The translations under genes and the position numbers were made by a program. Below, in pieces: positions 1 through 11,760 of a stretch of DNA of 64,000 bases. Position 1 is the stretch's first letter. Each line of letters begins with the position of its first letter. Origin of the DNA: Ottelia alismoides (taxonomy: Eukaryota > Streptophyta > Magnoliopsida > Alismatales > Hydrocharitaceae); the NCBI GenBank assembly GCA_037367405.1, contig JAZKJV010001870.1, forward strand, positions 930,001-994,000. The letters run 5' to 3'. A model generated the notes under the pieces. The model did not search any database. It was not told where the DNA came from and saw only the letters and a program-made list of their open reading frames with translations.

Positions 1-684
1 CGCGGCACATGGGTTAAGAGATAAATGACTTAGCTGTTTGAGTTTTGACTAGATCCATACGAAGTAGACTATAGGAACATGCATTCTTATTAATGTTTGG
101 ACCTAGCTACCGAGTCAAGCAACCTATATCTAAGGGCTCCAAGCACACAAAACAAAGTAAAATAAAGGCGAAAAGCACAAAACAGCGGCAAACAAAGAAA
201 AGAAGGCGGTAGAAATCGCGGAAAACAGCGATGAGGCCCCCAGGTGAACAGACACCCAGGCACTGGACCTCATTGTGAAGAGTAGAGTCCTGTTAGTTAT
301 TACATGCCAAAATAGTCTCTCTCTCACCATGAATTACAAAAATAATTTCCTAAGTGTCTAGCCTATCTAATGTCCCTCTCTTTGCTTCCTTGGTGCACTC
401 TCCAGATGGTGAGGAGAAGAGAAGACCATCCTCCTCCAAGCTCGGCTGCCTTGGCCTCCTAGGAAGCCATCCTCGCGTGGGGGTCCCTTGCATCAAAGTC
501 ACAAAAAGATTGCATTAGCATACTTAGTCAATTAGATAGAGCAGAGAAAAATAATCACAATAAATAAAGAAGTAAAGCATGGTGATTAATGACATTAAAA
601 CACTAGCTGCTCACACAAAGAATGAATCATGAATTGACATTTTTATACAAGAATGACAAAAATCTATTTGGCTATGCTCATTGC
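1..684 (-). mobile_element. E1: 5' leader of a minus-strand gypsy element, partial
   Basis: This stretch lies directly downstream (on the minus strand) of the PBS at 685-702, so it is the start of the untranslated leader of an LTR retrotransposon whose body continues past the left edge. No convincing coding frame is visible; the short open frames have no recognisable motif. It includes a purine-rich patch around 405-440. The assignment follows only from the adjacent PBS and LTR. Confidence 0.7.
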
Positions 685-702
685 TCCCCGGCAACGGCGC
701 CA
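685..702 (-). other. E1 primer-binding site (tRNA-Asp)
   Basis: Read on the minus strand this is TGGCGCCGTTGCCGGGGA, an 18/18 complement of the 3' end of plant tRNA-Asp including CCA. It lies 2 nt from the LTR end. This is where minus-strand DNA synthesis would be primed, and it fixes the element as minus-strand with its 5' LTR at 705-4854. Confidence 0.93.
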
Positions 703-977
703 TCTGATAACGGGCCGATCTCCCACACGGGTCACCATAAAAAAAAGAGAAGTGTTGTCGCCGAGGCGACCACTCATGGAAGACCGCTGCCAATCAGCAA
801 TTAACCCACAATCCAAAGAATACAACAATCAAGCTCAAAACAAATGTGAATTAATCTTTATTTTACTCTACCATAAAATGTATAGTGACAAATATGTAGA
901 GGTCGAACCACAGAGAGCAACACAAAATACCATAGCCTACGTGCCAATCTTAGTCATCCTTGTGTGGGTTTTTTTTT

Positions 978-1234
978 TGATATATATATATATATTTTTT
1001 ATTATTATTAAAATATAATACTTAAGTATCATGTATACATATAGATATATATTTTTGTATAATACAAATTCCTTATATATATATATACATAGAGGTTAAG
1101 CATAGAGCTTATAATACATGTAATATATGTATATATATAGGTGTATCTAAATATAATATTATATATATGTATATATGTATATATTATTTTTTTTTTTATA
1201 TATCCATTAAGATTAAAAGAGAATACATATTACT

Positions 1235-1271
<37 letters not shown>

Positions 1272-1290
1272 TTTTGGATATATAGATATA
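978..1290. repeat. (TA)n-rich low-complexity tract
   Basis: Long runs of TATATA interrupted by poly-T and ATTATT stretches, inside the U5 side of the E1 LTR. The longest pure TA run is near 1245-1271. It is probably microsatellite growth after insertion. Confidence 0.9.
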
Positions 1291-2097
1291 GATATATATA
1301 CATAAAAGGTGTGTTATAATATTCACAAAAATAATAGAAAATAGTCAAAAATTCAGGACAAAGATCTTTTTGGGATTTTCATGGTTTTTTACTGTTTTTA
1401 TAATTTTTGGGTATTTCTGCCAGTATTTTTGGCATTTTAAAAATGGCTAAATCAAAGCAAACAGGGGATTGGGTACTGGCCGTCACAAACATAGAGATTA
1501 AAAATATCTAACAGCCTCAAAAATGTTCCCCTTTAATTTTCTACTAACAATAATAAAATACAGCATAAGTAGGGCCTGAGTTCATATTTTTCCGATTATT
1601 CTTTGATTTTTTATATTTTTTTGAAGTTTTTGGGCATTTTTGAATTTTTAAGGTTTTCTTTTTGAGTTTTTTAGGGATTTTTGGTCTGACACTAATATAG
1701 GGCAAAATACACTGCATATAATTTTTTTGAAATTTTTCAAGGCATTTTCATATTTTTTTTGGGGTTTTATGAGTTAGACAGGGACTGAAAGACAAGTTTT
1801 TGATTTTTAATAAATGCAAAAATGCAACAAAATGCAAAACTAAAAATATGGCGTTCAAGCATGACCAAACAGGGGCTTAAGTCTATTTTTGCAAGATTTT
1901 TCGATTAAATATGAAGCATGAAATAAATAGACAAAGCTTTTAAAAATTAAATGGCCTGGCAGGGGTATTTTTGCAAATAAAATAGTTGGCAGGGGCATAC
2001 ATGCAAAAATTACAATAAAAATACACTTTAATTTTTATTTTCAGGACCATTTCATGAATACAAGAACCCGGCAGGGTTTAGATGCAAAATGTCCCGC

Positions 2098-2124
2098 GCC
2101 TCACGTGGTAGCTGCACGTGAGGC
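2098..2124. promoter_or_regulatory. G-box hairpin in the E1 LTR
   Basis: Perfect 10-bp inverted arms GCCTCACGTG and CACGTGAGGC around a 7-nt loop. Each arm holds the plant bZIP/bHLH G-box core CACGTG (2102-2107 and 2115-2120). A comparable hairpin is found in other LTRs of the window (16266, 61514, 63650). What is seen is the hairpin; a regulatory role is inferred. Confidence 0.6.
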
Positions 2125-3253
2125 ACGGAGGGACTAACATGTAAATATGGAAACATCAGGGGGGTCCACTGCAATTTTTACTACTTATTTACAACGTAAA
2201 CATTTATGTTTGGGAGTAAACTCTAAATACAAAAAGTAAGGGGCGAGATACGAAATTTACCCCGCAATAAGGTCTTGCATCCTGCGGCGCTGGAAGCGCC
2301 ACTTATACACGTGGCGATCATCGGACGGCGGACTTCGTTTCGGCGATGAAGGGCTGGGATTAGAACATCCCGGATGATCTGACGGTGGGTGTGCTTCTTC
2401 ATCGGACGGCTGGCATGCAATCTGGGCCGCCCCGCTCGATCCAACGGTGCAGAGGGCACCAGGAAGAACTGGGAATGAACTCGCCCTCGGCGAGCTTCGA
2501 TCGGGTCGCTCGGGCCCCTCCGGGCACCTCCCGCGCATCTGGAGCTCTCTGATCGTAGCTGGAAGGCCTCCGCGTCATCTGACGGTGATCTCGTGGCTCC
2601 TGGGGACCTGAGTCGGTGGAACGAGGTCGGAGAAGAAGGTGGTCCCCAGGAACCTCTTCCTGGTCAAAGCAAGCCCAGAAGGGCTCGATTCCTCGTGGTA
2701 CCTGCACAGGAAGAACCGCGGGCGAGAGAGCTATCTCCTCGACCCGGGGTTATGAAGCTGCGGTGCAAGATGGAGGTGGGCGGAAGGGCTCCGGCGAGCG
2801 GCGGAGTTGGAACCCTGATTCACCAAGACCGAGGGTCCTGGGTTGATCTGATGGGTGCGAAAGATGGAGAAGGCGACGAGGAACGAGATGGGGTGATCGA
2901 GGTGGTCGGATACAGTGAGGTTCTCGATGAAGAAGTCGCCGGAGCGGAGCTCCGGCGAACTTCGATTTTTGATTTTTACGCTAATGTAATCAACTAACAA
3001 CTAACCTAACTACTGAAATGAAATGCTAACATTAAAAACTACCTAAGAATGCATTAAAAGGACAGCTCTTATACCTGGGGGCCTCCAGGGAGCAGGGCGG
3101 ACGCCGGAGCTCCGCCGCGTCAAAATTCTCCTCCCTCCGGCCAAGTCTCGATGCTGGGCGACTCCCCCTGTCACGAGGAATGATCCAGGCACAAGATCTA
3201 GGCTTTAGGTTGGAATGAAAGTGGCCAAATTCGAGGAAGGAAGCGGAGCTTTT

Positions 3254-3261
3254 TATTTATA
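3254..3261 (-). promoter_or_regulatory. E1 LTR TATA box
   Basis: TATAAATA on the minus strand at the edge between the AT-rich U3 and the GC-rich downstream section. This is the position expected for the Pol II promoter of the element; transcription would start about 30 nt further left and mark the U3/R border. Confidence 0.6.
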
Positions 3262-4960
3262 AACATTGGCGAGTAGCCTTATTGACCGGCGATTATTTCA
3301 TGATCTAGAGAGCATTTGGTTGATCTGTGATTTCGGCGGGCATCATGGAAGATTGGGGAACAAATCTTGTGAAGGAAGCGTTGTCGATTGATGGATGGTG
3401 TGCCTGGGAAAAAGGGAGGAAATCGGGGGAGTGGACTGTTCAGAGCTGCCAGGCGTGGGATGGGACAGTTGACCAGGGGGTCAACGTTGGCCGGCGTCTC
3501 ATTGGGCCACGTAAGCCGCTACGAGACAAAATAGCAGGTCAGAAGGAAGATTGATTTATTTGACATCCGAAATGATTTTATTAATTTTTGCTTATAAAAT
3601 AAAAAATGTGTATTATTTCATGTAGTATTTATTCCTGATTTTTATTGAATTTTTCGAGGTGTTTTGTTGTAGTTTTATTTTAGTAATGTGTATATGTATG
3701 TATTTACATGTATTTTTGGATATTTTATTTTTAATTTATTTATTTTATTTTATTATTTTCTTGGCTTATTTTATAAATTTATAACTTATTTTTGTGAGTA
3801 TAAAGGTATTTTTGTTTGATTTTTATAAGTTTATTTGTATTTTTAGATAAATAAGTATATGTATATGTAAATATACTTATAGGTATTTTATCTGTATATT
3901 ATATACATTTTATTTATTAAATGAACTTTATTAATTTTTATTATGGATTTGTATTTTTAATAAGATATATATAATATGTACATGATTACAAAAATATAAA
4001 TGAATAAAGAATAAAAATCCCTTTTATTTATGTACATGAGGTAGTATAAGTATTTTGTCTATGTATTACATATAGACTTATTTTTATTTTTACAAATTCT
4101 TTTTTTTGTTTTATTCAAATTTCAATATGTACATGTATTATATACATTATTTACAAGATTATAAAAATGCAAATTTATAGAAATACTAAAGATTGAATAA
4201 AATGAATATCTTAATCAGGTCTATATACAAGGAGGGCCAAAAACCTAACTTTCACAGATGGACTCCAAAAATTATGAGATCAATTTTATAAAATAGCTTA
4301 TGAGATGCTATATACAATTAAAGGTGAGTTTGGGTGATTTGGAGTTTTTATTTGCAAGATATGGGTCTGTGAAGTTGAGATTTTGGCTTTTTATTCTGTG
4401 TATAAAATGTACACTGAGTGTTATTTTTACACAAACTCAATTTTGTATTTTTATTTACATTATTATCTACAACTTTCATGAACAAAGTTTCTTTATTTGA
4501 GGAATAAATAGTTATGTACAAAATAGGTGTCAAAAATGCATAAATGGATGAATGAATAGATGAGATATTTATTGTATAATTGGCCCTTATCTCCCCCTAC
4601 TTTATTCCTTGTCGACCAATTCCATTCTGGACTTGGTCTCGGGGTTAGGGTCATAAAATATTTGCAATATTTTATTCCTTTTTCTTTTCTTCTCTTTATT
4701 CTATAATTTTGGCATTAAAAACCTTATTTAATGTATAAGAAATACAAATGAATAATGAATGCTATTATGTCCAAATTAATGCTGTTTACATGCATTTGCC
4801 GGGGTTTTTGAGGCCAAAATGATAGAATAAAGGTGATGAAATGGAGATTCATCACCTATATATAGGGGTCCTTCCAATATAATGCACTTCTTCCTGAGTT
4901 CAGGAAGTCCACCCTCTTTTTTGTATAAAACACGAGCACTTTAGTAGAATATGTATACAT

Positions 4961-5027
4961 TTTGTATTATTATGTGCAGTTTTAATGTTTGTAATACAAA
5001 CATTAAAACTGCACATTATAATACAAA
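4961..5027. repeat. 67-nt near-perfect hairpin, copy 1
   Basis: Arms 4961-4993 and 4995-5027 are complementary over 33 bp with one mismatch and a 1-nt loop. The core arm is GTGCAGTTTTAATGTTTGTA. It could extrude as a cruciform or fold as RNA. It lies just left of a CA/CG repeat. Length and symmetry resemble a minimal foldback element, but no target duplication was identified. Confidence 0.9.
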
Positions 5028-5059
5028 CTTTATATGTATCCCACTAAAGTTATACTGTT

Positions 5060-5217
5060 ACGCACACATGCACACGCACTTTCACACGCACACGCACGTG
5101 CATGCGTGTGTGCGCGCGCACACAAACACACACACACACACACACACACACCACACGCGCACGTGCACGCACGCGCATACACACACACACACACTCACAC
5201 AGACAGACAGAGAGAGA
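5060..5217. repeat. CA/CG microsatellite, copy 1
   Basis: Alternating purine-pyrimidine DNA (CACACG, GTGCATGCGTGTGTGCGCGCGC, then (CA)n) ending in AGACAGACAGAGAGAG. Such tracts can adopt Z-form DNA. Open frames through it are repeat artefacts. Confidence 0.95.
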
Positions 5218-6460
5218 ACTTATCCAATGGACTTTGTTCCCATTAGCATCTTGATGAGCACTAATTCTAAACCATAAACGTGCATTAGTGATAACTATAT
5301 TTCTAATCACAGGCTTACACATATTTAACAATTACTATACTTTCAATTATACAATGTACTAAAAAAAGGAATGCTGTTTTGTATAGAAAGGCTTCAAATC
5401 ATTGATTTCGTGCATATGATTAACATCCAAACGCTAGAATAATAATATATATACTTCGATCAAGGAAATGGTTGTTGTGAGATCAGTAATACCAAAACAA
5501 TAATCAATAATGTATATCCAAATTATTTTCTTATACAAAATTTAGTAATATATACAGTGATCAAGTAAATGTGTGTTACGAGATCAGTAATACTGTAACA
5601 AATGGATAGTAATACCATTGTGTATGTAATGAGAATTGCATTCATTTCTGTAAAATGTTTTTTTTCCTTTTTTTCTGTCAAGACATTCCATTTATTTTAC
5701 TAGTTGGTTTTTCCACGTGTGCATGTGTTTAATAACTTATTTTTCAAAGTATCATTTCCATATTAATCGTATATAAGAGGAATATGTTATTGATTATATG
5801 TTAATATCTTACTTGAGCAATATTAGTGTCTTACTGACCATTATTTTGATATTACCGATCCCAAAACCCTCATCGTCAACCAAAGCCAGTCGCCTCATTT
5901 CCTCCCCCATCATTTCTCTGCCTACCCGATCCACTAGCTCCCCCATATCTCCTCAGATGTGGACCACCTAGGCCCATCTCCACCATCATTACTGGACCTC
6001 CTCTACCCTCGCCCATATCACGATGATTCTCTACTAATAACAGCCAGGCCTACCATCTTTCTTATCATTGTTTCTAGCATCCACTTGCAGGTCCTGAAGG
6101 GCGTATATGAGCTCCTATTTTGGCAAAGAAATAGCTCCATGACCCCCATCGAACATTGAGCTCCAGGGGCTCAATCCGCAGCCCCGAACATTTTGGTGAT
6201 TTTAAGAACATTGGGAGGGCCAAAACAATGTCAAGAAGCCATCGTCTAGGCTTCCTATCGTCGGAGGAGCGCGCAACATCGAGTCAAAAATCGTTGCGTG
6301 CGAGTTCATCCTCAGTTCCTCCACCACCTTCCAAAGCCATTGGATCACAGGCAGTTCTACCCAAGGGGTCCTTCCAATATGATGCCCTCCTTCATGAGTT
6401 CAGAAAGGCCACCCTCTTTTTTTTATAAAATATGAGCACTTTAGTAGAATATGTATACAT

Positions 6461-6527
6461 TTTGTATGATAATGTGCAGTTTTAATGTTTGTATTACAAA
6501 CATTAAAACTGCACATTATAATACAAA
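6461..6527. repeat. 67-nt near-perfect hairpin, copy 2
   Basis: Copy of the hairpin at 4961, in duplication unit 2. The stem is again 33 bp with a single mismatch, but at a different stem position, so the two copies have diverged independently with little loss of pairing. Confidence 0.9.
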
Positions 6528-6559
6528 GTTTATATGCATTCCACTAAAGTCATATTGTT

Positions 6560-6687
6560 ACACACACACATGCACATGCACACACACTTTCACACGCACA
6601 CGTACGTGCATGTGCATGTGCACCCACACACACAACACAAGCACACGTGCACGCGCGCGCATACACACACACACACACAGAGAGAGA
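6560..6687. repeat. CA/CG microsatellite, copy 2
   Basis: Shorter and interrupted version of the repeat at 5060, in duplication unit 2, also ending in a GA run. The length difference is the usual slippage. Confidence 0.95.
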
Positions 6688-9338
6688 ACTTATCCAATGG
6701 ACTTCGTGCCCATTAGCATCTTGTTGAGCACTAATTCTAAACCATAAACATGCATTAGCGATAACTCAATTTATAATCATAGGTTAACACATATTTAACA
6801 ATTACTATACTTTCAATTATACAATGTACTAAAAAAGGAATGCCGTTTTGGATAGAAAAGCTTCAAATCAATGATTTCGTGCATATGATTAAGATCCCAA
6901 CGCTAGAATAATAATATATATACTTCGATCAAGGAAATGATTGTTGTGAGATCAATAATACCAAAACAATAATCAATAATGTATATCCAACTTATTTTCA
7001 TATACAAAATTTACTAATATATACAATGATCAAGTAAATGTGTGTTACGAGATTAGTAATACCGTAAGAAGTGGATAGTAATACCATTGTGTATGTAATG
7101 AGAATTTCATTCATTTATGTAATATATTTTTCCTTTTTTTCCATCAAGACATTCCATTTATTTTACTAGTTGGTTTTTCCATGTGTGCATGTGTTTAATA
7201 ACTTCTTTTTCAAAGTATCATTTCCATATTAATCATATAGAAGGAGAATATGTTATTGATTATATGTTAATATCTTACTTGAGCAATATTAGTGTCTTAC
7301 TGACCATTATTTTGATATTACTGATCCGAAAACCCTCACTGTTGACCACCGCCAGTCGCCTAATTTCCTCCCCCATCATTTCTCTGCCTACCCGATCCAC
7401 TAGCTCCCCCATATCTCCTCAGATGTGGACAACCGAGGCCCATCTCCACCATCATTGCTGGACCTCCTCTACCCTCGCCCATCTCACAGTAATTCTCTAC
7501 CAATAACATCTAGGCCTGCCCCCTTTCTTATCGTTGTTTCTATCATCCACTTGCAGGTCCTGAAGGGAGTATATGAGCTCCTAAGCTCCTATTTTGGCAA
7601 AGAAAGAGCTCCATGACCCCCATCGAACATTGAGCTCCAAGGGCTCAATCAGCAGCCCCAGGCATTTTGGTGATCTTTAAGAACTTTGGGAGGGTCAAAA
7701 CAACGTCAAGAGGCCATCATCTAGGCTTCCAATCGTCGGAGGAACGCGCAACATCGAGTCAAAACTCGTCACGTGCGAGTTCATCCTCAGCTCCTCCACC
7801 ACCTTCCAAAGCCATTGGATCACATGCAGTTCTACCCAAGGAGTAGCAATTGTCGAATTTTACCATGCCTCCATCGTTCGATCTCTGTTGGAGATCTAAT
7901 CCATACTGTCGGTTACTGAAGTGGTATCGACCATTGGCATAGAGACGTGTATAAGTGCAAGAACCTGACCATTCACCCACACACCTATTAGGGGGAAAAT
8001 TGCAAACATTCCCCCATTCTAGTGTTTTTAAATTCGATCATGTAATTTGTAGTTTTAGTTTAATAGATTTGGTAAAAATTGCATCAGGAACCCTACCTTT
8101 TATTGTATTTGCTTTTGGATCTGTGCTAGGTCTCCTCACGTGCCGTTCCATATCAGGTGGCCATTTTGTAGAGATACCCTTCTAGGTATTTATATTTTTA
8201 TTTAATCTAGTAACTTTAAGTTATAATATTTTAGGTAATTTACAGAATCAACCTTGTGTTTAATATTAATTGCAAAAATATCCTTTCTAATACATGTATT
8301 TTTGTTGATGTTTTCTATTTATTAAAATTATCATTCATGCTCCAAAAATTCTCAAAAATAAGGTTAAGTGCGTGCTTGCTTGTAGATTCACGTCATATTT
8401 TTAAATTTTCATTTTAGATGTTTATTATTTTCAAAAAATCAAAAGAGCACATTTTTGTCCCTGTTTGATTTAAAAAATATCAATTTTTTTGAAAAATTCC
8501 CTATAAAATATATTTTGTTTATTTTTGTATTTTACAACTTCAGACGAGAAACCATAAAAAATCGAAAAAAGACCATAAAAATAAAAATGCAAAAGACCAT
8601 AAAAATAAAAATGCTCTAGAATCCTTTATACATATATAAAAACATCCCAAAAATTCCAAAATATTCATTTATGTTTATAATTTTCTTTATATTCTTTGTT
8701 ATATAATAAAATTGATTTGGAAAAGGTTAAATACTTTTTCTATTTTTAATTTCCAAACAATTCTGCTTATTAGTTTAATCCTGGTTTTGGGATATTTTTG
8801 ACTTTAAAAATACATAAAAATTCTCTAAAAATTATAAAAATAGTAGAAAATTATTGAAAACCCCAAAATATTTATTTTCTATGCTTTTATTATTTTTTAG
8901 TTTTATTTTTAATTATATTACCTAACATTGCTTTATATATTCTTACATTATATCTTTAAAAAGAAAAATGAATTACAATTCAGAAATTATAAAAAGAAAA
9001 TAAAAATAAAAAAAATTAAAATATATAATTAAAATCCATAAAAAATATAAAATTTAAAACACACACAAAAACTCGTAGACAGGAAGAAGCACGAATTTTT
9101 CCGCACTAAGTTGCCCAATCTACTGTTTGCTCCCTATGTTCGACATTCTACACATACTTACACCTAGACACACATTTGTAGAGTTAGAATAAATTTTAAC
9201 GCCACATCTTATTTTTCATTTCTTGATTTCTATTATGGGCTAACTGTTGAATTTTACTAGTCTCCTGCGTGGTCAACTCAAAGACTACAGTCAGCCCTGT
9301 GAGATTGTACGATCCTCTAGATATTTCATTATCTCAAA

Positions 9339-9356
9339 TGGCACCGTTGTCGGGGA
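9339..9356 (+). other. E2 primer-binding site (tRNA-Asp type, 2 mismatches)
   Basis: TGGCACCGTTGTCGGGGA matches the tRNA-Asp complement at 16 of 18 positions and sits 2 nt after a CA LTR end. It defines E2 as a plus-strand element with internal sequence starting at 9357. The two mismatches suggest age or a diverged primer site. Confidence 0.88.
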
Positions 9357-10704
9357 GAAACACCACATAGATTGGATTTTTATGTTTGTGCCTTCTTGTC
9401 TATTTTTTTTACTTTATTTATTTTCTATTTTTATTTGATATTATTTTGTAAATTGTCTAACCACCCTCTTTGTTTGACTTTGTTGTGAGGAATACGAATC
9501 GAGGGAGGTACGCCTAGGAGTGTCTACGCATCCTTGTGAAGAAGGCTCGGCCTCTTGACCTAGCAACAGAAGAGGACTTGGAGGATTTTTGAAGACAGTG
9601 CACAATGCTTTGTATTTTATTTATTTTGTTTTTATTGTAATTTAAAGTGAGAGAGAGACATTAATTATTGTAATAACTTGGACTCTCCATGACTTTCACA
9701 CTCCCCAAGGTCCATTGCTCGAGTGATTGTTCACTTGGGGATCTGATTGGTTTTCTCGCATTTTCTTCGTCTTTTCTTTTTATTTATTTCACAAATTTAT
9801 TTTTTATTTGTTTTATGTGATTGGGCCCTGATTTAGGATTTGCTTGCTCGACAAATTAAGTTTCAAAGCCCTAATATATTTGCATATACTTAAGGATTCA
9901 TTTTTTGAATGAATCAAATCGTAATTGTTGACTATTTAGACTTGAGACCGCGTGCTGAGAGAGGTCGCATGTAACGCTTGCATGAACCACAGTAGTGGCC
10001 GCCAAGTGGCATTGACGACCTGACTTTTGGTCTTATATCTAGATAGTTAGCATATGGTGCTTGACGCTAATAGCAATTACTACTCTAGGGCGATTTCATC
10101 GGATTGCATTTGCATATAGATAGGTTTCAATTCCACTTAGCATCCTTGCATGAAGAGAGCTAGAGGCAAGGCGAGCCTTTCTACTTAGCATTCATCATCG
10201 ATTTTGCTTGCCTTAATTTTTTGACTCTCTCCCTTTGATTTTGTCACCTAGGATCCAGAGGAATTGATCCCTCATTAGGTTCATACATTTTCATAAAAAT
10301 ACAAAATAAGTGATAACCAATAAAATTGGGTCTGCTAAGTTTACTCGACCCTAAAATTAAAAAGAAAAATCCTTATCTTGGGGAGAGTAACCCATCATTA
10401 TTTGTGCATTTTATACATACGTATACACTAAGGATTAGTGCCCTAATCCCAGGCCTTCCTACATGATTGTACAACTTTGTGATAATTATCTAACTCTAAA
10501 TTTCGAAAAGATAAAAAGATCGAATTTTCACGGTCCTCATTGCATTGAGTAGGTGAATCGAGGGGTTCGTTTTATGTATGTTTGTTGTGTTTGTGCATAC
10601 TCAATCTTCTCTGTGCATTTACACCTTTTTCTTTCATATTGTGTTCTCCGAATCATTTTCTTTTTTTTCGAATATAACCGTCTGGAGTAATTTTTATCCG
10701 AACT

Positions 10705-11034
10705 TTGCGGATCCCTCATACCCTCCAGCCAGTCCACCTCCATTTTATCAAGAGGAATTTGCTTCTGATTTTTTTGTACATATCTTCCTCAGCCATATTT
10801 TCAGGCCTCGAACTTTTACCCACCAGCACCATCACGTTGACCTCCATCTCATCCACCCGAGACGACCTATTGGAGTCATCTTTTATGGAATCCACCCTTG
10901 AACACTTGACCCGGATTGTTGAGGATCTTCGTCAGGTCGATCCTGATCGGTTTGTGTCTGTTGATGACCTCAATATCGACCTGCACCTTGTCAGATCCAC
11001 TTCTCATCGATCACTCAAAAAGGTTCTTTTTTGA
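10705..11034 (+). pseudogene. Possible gag remnant of E2
   Basis: A 109-codon frame without recognisable catalytic motifs. The overlapping frame carries SYPPASPPPFYQEEF, and the last part (from about 10885) reads as a charged helix-like stretch (LEHLTRIVEDLRQVDPDRF). In E5 the end of gag is also Gln/Pro-rich followed by a charged helix, so a gag C-terminal remnant is possible. There is no detectable sequence identity, so this remains a guess from composition and position. Confidence 0.25.
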
Positions 11035-11123
11035 ACTTCTTGATCATTGTATATCCATCTCTTTGTATATCCGCTTTCTTTTTATTTCCTTCCATCTACC
11101 ATTTTTACTCATCCACCTCATTT

Positions 11124-11760
11124 CGTGTGTTTTTCCTTACTTGGGACGCACTTTGTCCTAAGTATAGGGGAGGCAGATGAGTTGAGTAATCTTTATTTTT
11201 TCTTTTTTCCTTCTTTTCATTTTCAATTTTTTTATTTCAAAAGATGTCACCCTTCTTCACTGTTATACTTAAGATGTACCTTGTCCTAAGTATAGGGGCT
11301 GTACACCCCGAGTGTATATTCTTCGTTTTGTTTCATCATTCTTGTTGTTGCCTATACTTAGGTCTAGTTTACCCTAAGTACGGGGGGAATGATGCGTATG
11401 TTCTGCTCTCGTACATTTTCCTTTTATTTTCTTTCTTTTTGTGATCTCCTCCACTGTTTCCCTTCCTTGTCTATACTTAGGGATATCTCATCCTAAGTAT
11501 AGGGGGAGACAGATTGAGTATGATCTGTTCATTCCCACCATTGACCCTCCCTGCAGGTAGATACATCCTGCTATACTTAGAATTATTTCATCTTAAGTAT
11601 TGGGGGGACTGTCAACTTCTCATTCTTTCATTTATTCATTCCTTCATCCATCATTCTTTCATTGTTGTTGTATAGGCTTTTCTATACTAAGTATGAGTTA
11701 TGTCTTCTATTTTTCTCTCTCATATAAGAGGACATATCTCTAGCTAAGTATAGGAGGGTC
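11124..11760 (+). repeat. Array of CTATACTTAGG / CCTAAGTATAG hairpins in E2
   Basis: At least five short inverted repeats: near 11135-11170, 11264-11294, 11351-11383, 11471-11502 and 11571-11600, with a looser one ending near 11753. The best (11471-11502) has perfect 11-bp arms around a 10-nt loop. Most right arms run into a G tract (AGTATAGGGG), which makes each one look like the element's own polypurine tract (AAGTATGGGG). Spacing is about 100 bp. Related hairpins lie at the same relative place, after pol, in E3 and E5. Confidence 0.85.

Larger units (their letters stand above)
705..4854 (-). repeat. E1 5' LTR (4.15 kb, gypsy, minus strand)
   Basis: The LTR ends are TG...CA. On the minus strand the U3 start at 4854 reads TGATGAA, and the U5 end abuts a 2-nt spacer and the PBS. 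The U3 end is itself a palindrome (4834-4854, arms TGATGAA/TTCATCA). The LTR has an AT-rich U3 (about 3560-4854), a TATA box near 3254, a GC-rich section (about 2090-3250) and a very AT-rich U5 side. The U3 start is clearly homologous, in inverted orientation, to the E2 3' LTR at 13734. The 5-bp target duplication would be CCTAT (4855-4859), but its partner is outside the window. Open frames inside the GC-rich section look fortuitous. Confidence 0.85.
4868..6365 (+). repeat. Tandem duplication unit 1 (about 1.5 kb)
   Basis: Begins at GGGGTCCTTCCAATAT and ends at CAGTTCTACCCAAG. The same order of sequence repeats in unit 2, offset by 1500 bp at the hairpin and about 1475 bp at the end; the CA tract accounts for the difference. 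The unit joins a non-LTR part (about 4868-5860) to an LTR part (about 5865-6365) homologous to 15470-15965. Only unit 2 continues into downstream LTR sequence, so this looks like a duplication inside the LTR. Confidence 0.85.
6366..7841 (+). repeat. Tandem duplication unit 2
   Basis: Second copy of the unit at 4868-6365, with scattered substitutions and a shorter CA/GA tract. Its right end runs on into LTR sequence (GGAGTAGCAATTG) that matches the E2 3' LTR at about 15968, which shows that the LTR part of the unit is ancestral and the upstream 1 kb was added. Confidence 0.85.
4855..9336 (+). repeat. E2 5' LTR, rearranged, ends at a PBS
   Basis: The right end is firm: CA at 9335-9336, a 2-nt spacer, then a PBS at 9339. 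The segment 7340-8200 is homologous to 15470-16325 of the E2 3' LTR. The left part is not like the 3' LTR: it holds two tandem copies of a 1.48-kb unit that joins about 1 kb of unrelated sequence (hairpin, CA repeat) to LTR sequence. The true U3 start is not visible here; it was probably separated by the insertion of E1. The left boundary is therefore only the edge of E1. The section 8200-9230 is AT-rich and featureless. Confidence 0.65.

Noticed and set aside
685..702. tRNA gene fragment
   Set aside because: The match is limited to the 18 nt of a primer-binding site next to an LTR end; no tRNA body follows. The same applies at 34444 and 48686.
2223..3000. Overlapping open frames on both strands in the E1 LTR
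   Set aside because: A GC-rich block with few stops in all frames; no codon-level signal and no recognisable domain.
4951..5331. Open frames through the CA repeat
   Set aside because: His/Thr and Val/Cys strings are translations of a dinucleotide repeat.
4837..9336. Intact 4.5-kb 5' LTR of E2 starting at the palindrome 4834-4854
   Set aside because: The palindrome reads the same both ways, but sequence to its left is the matching LTR (E1) while sequence to its right does not resemble the E2 3' LTR start.
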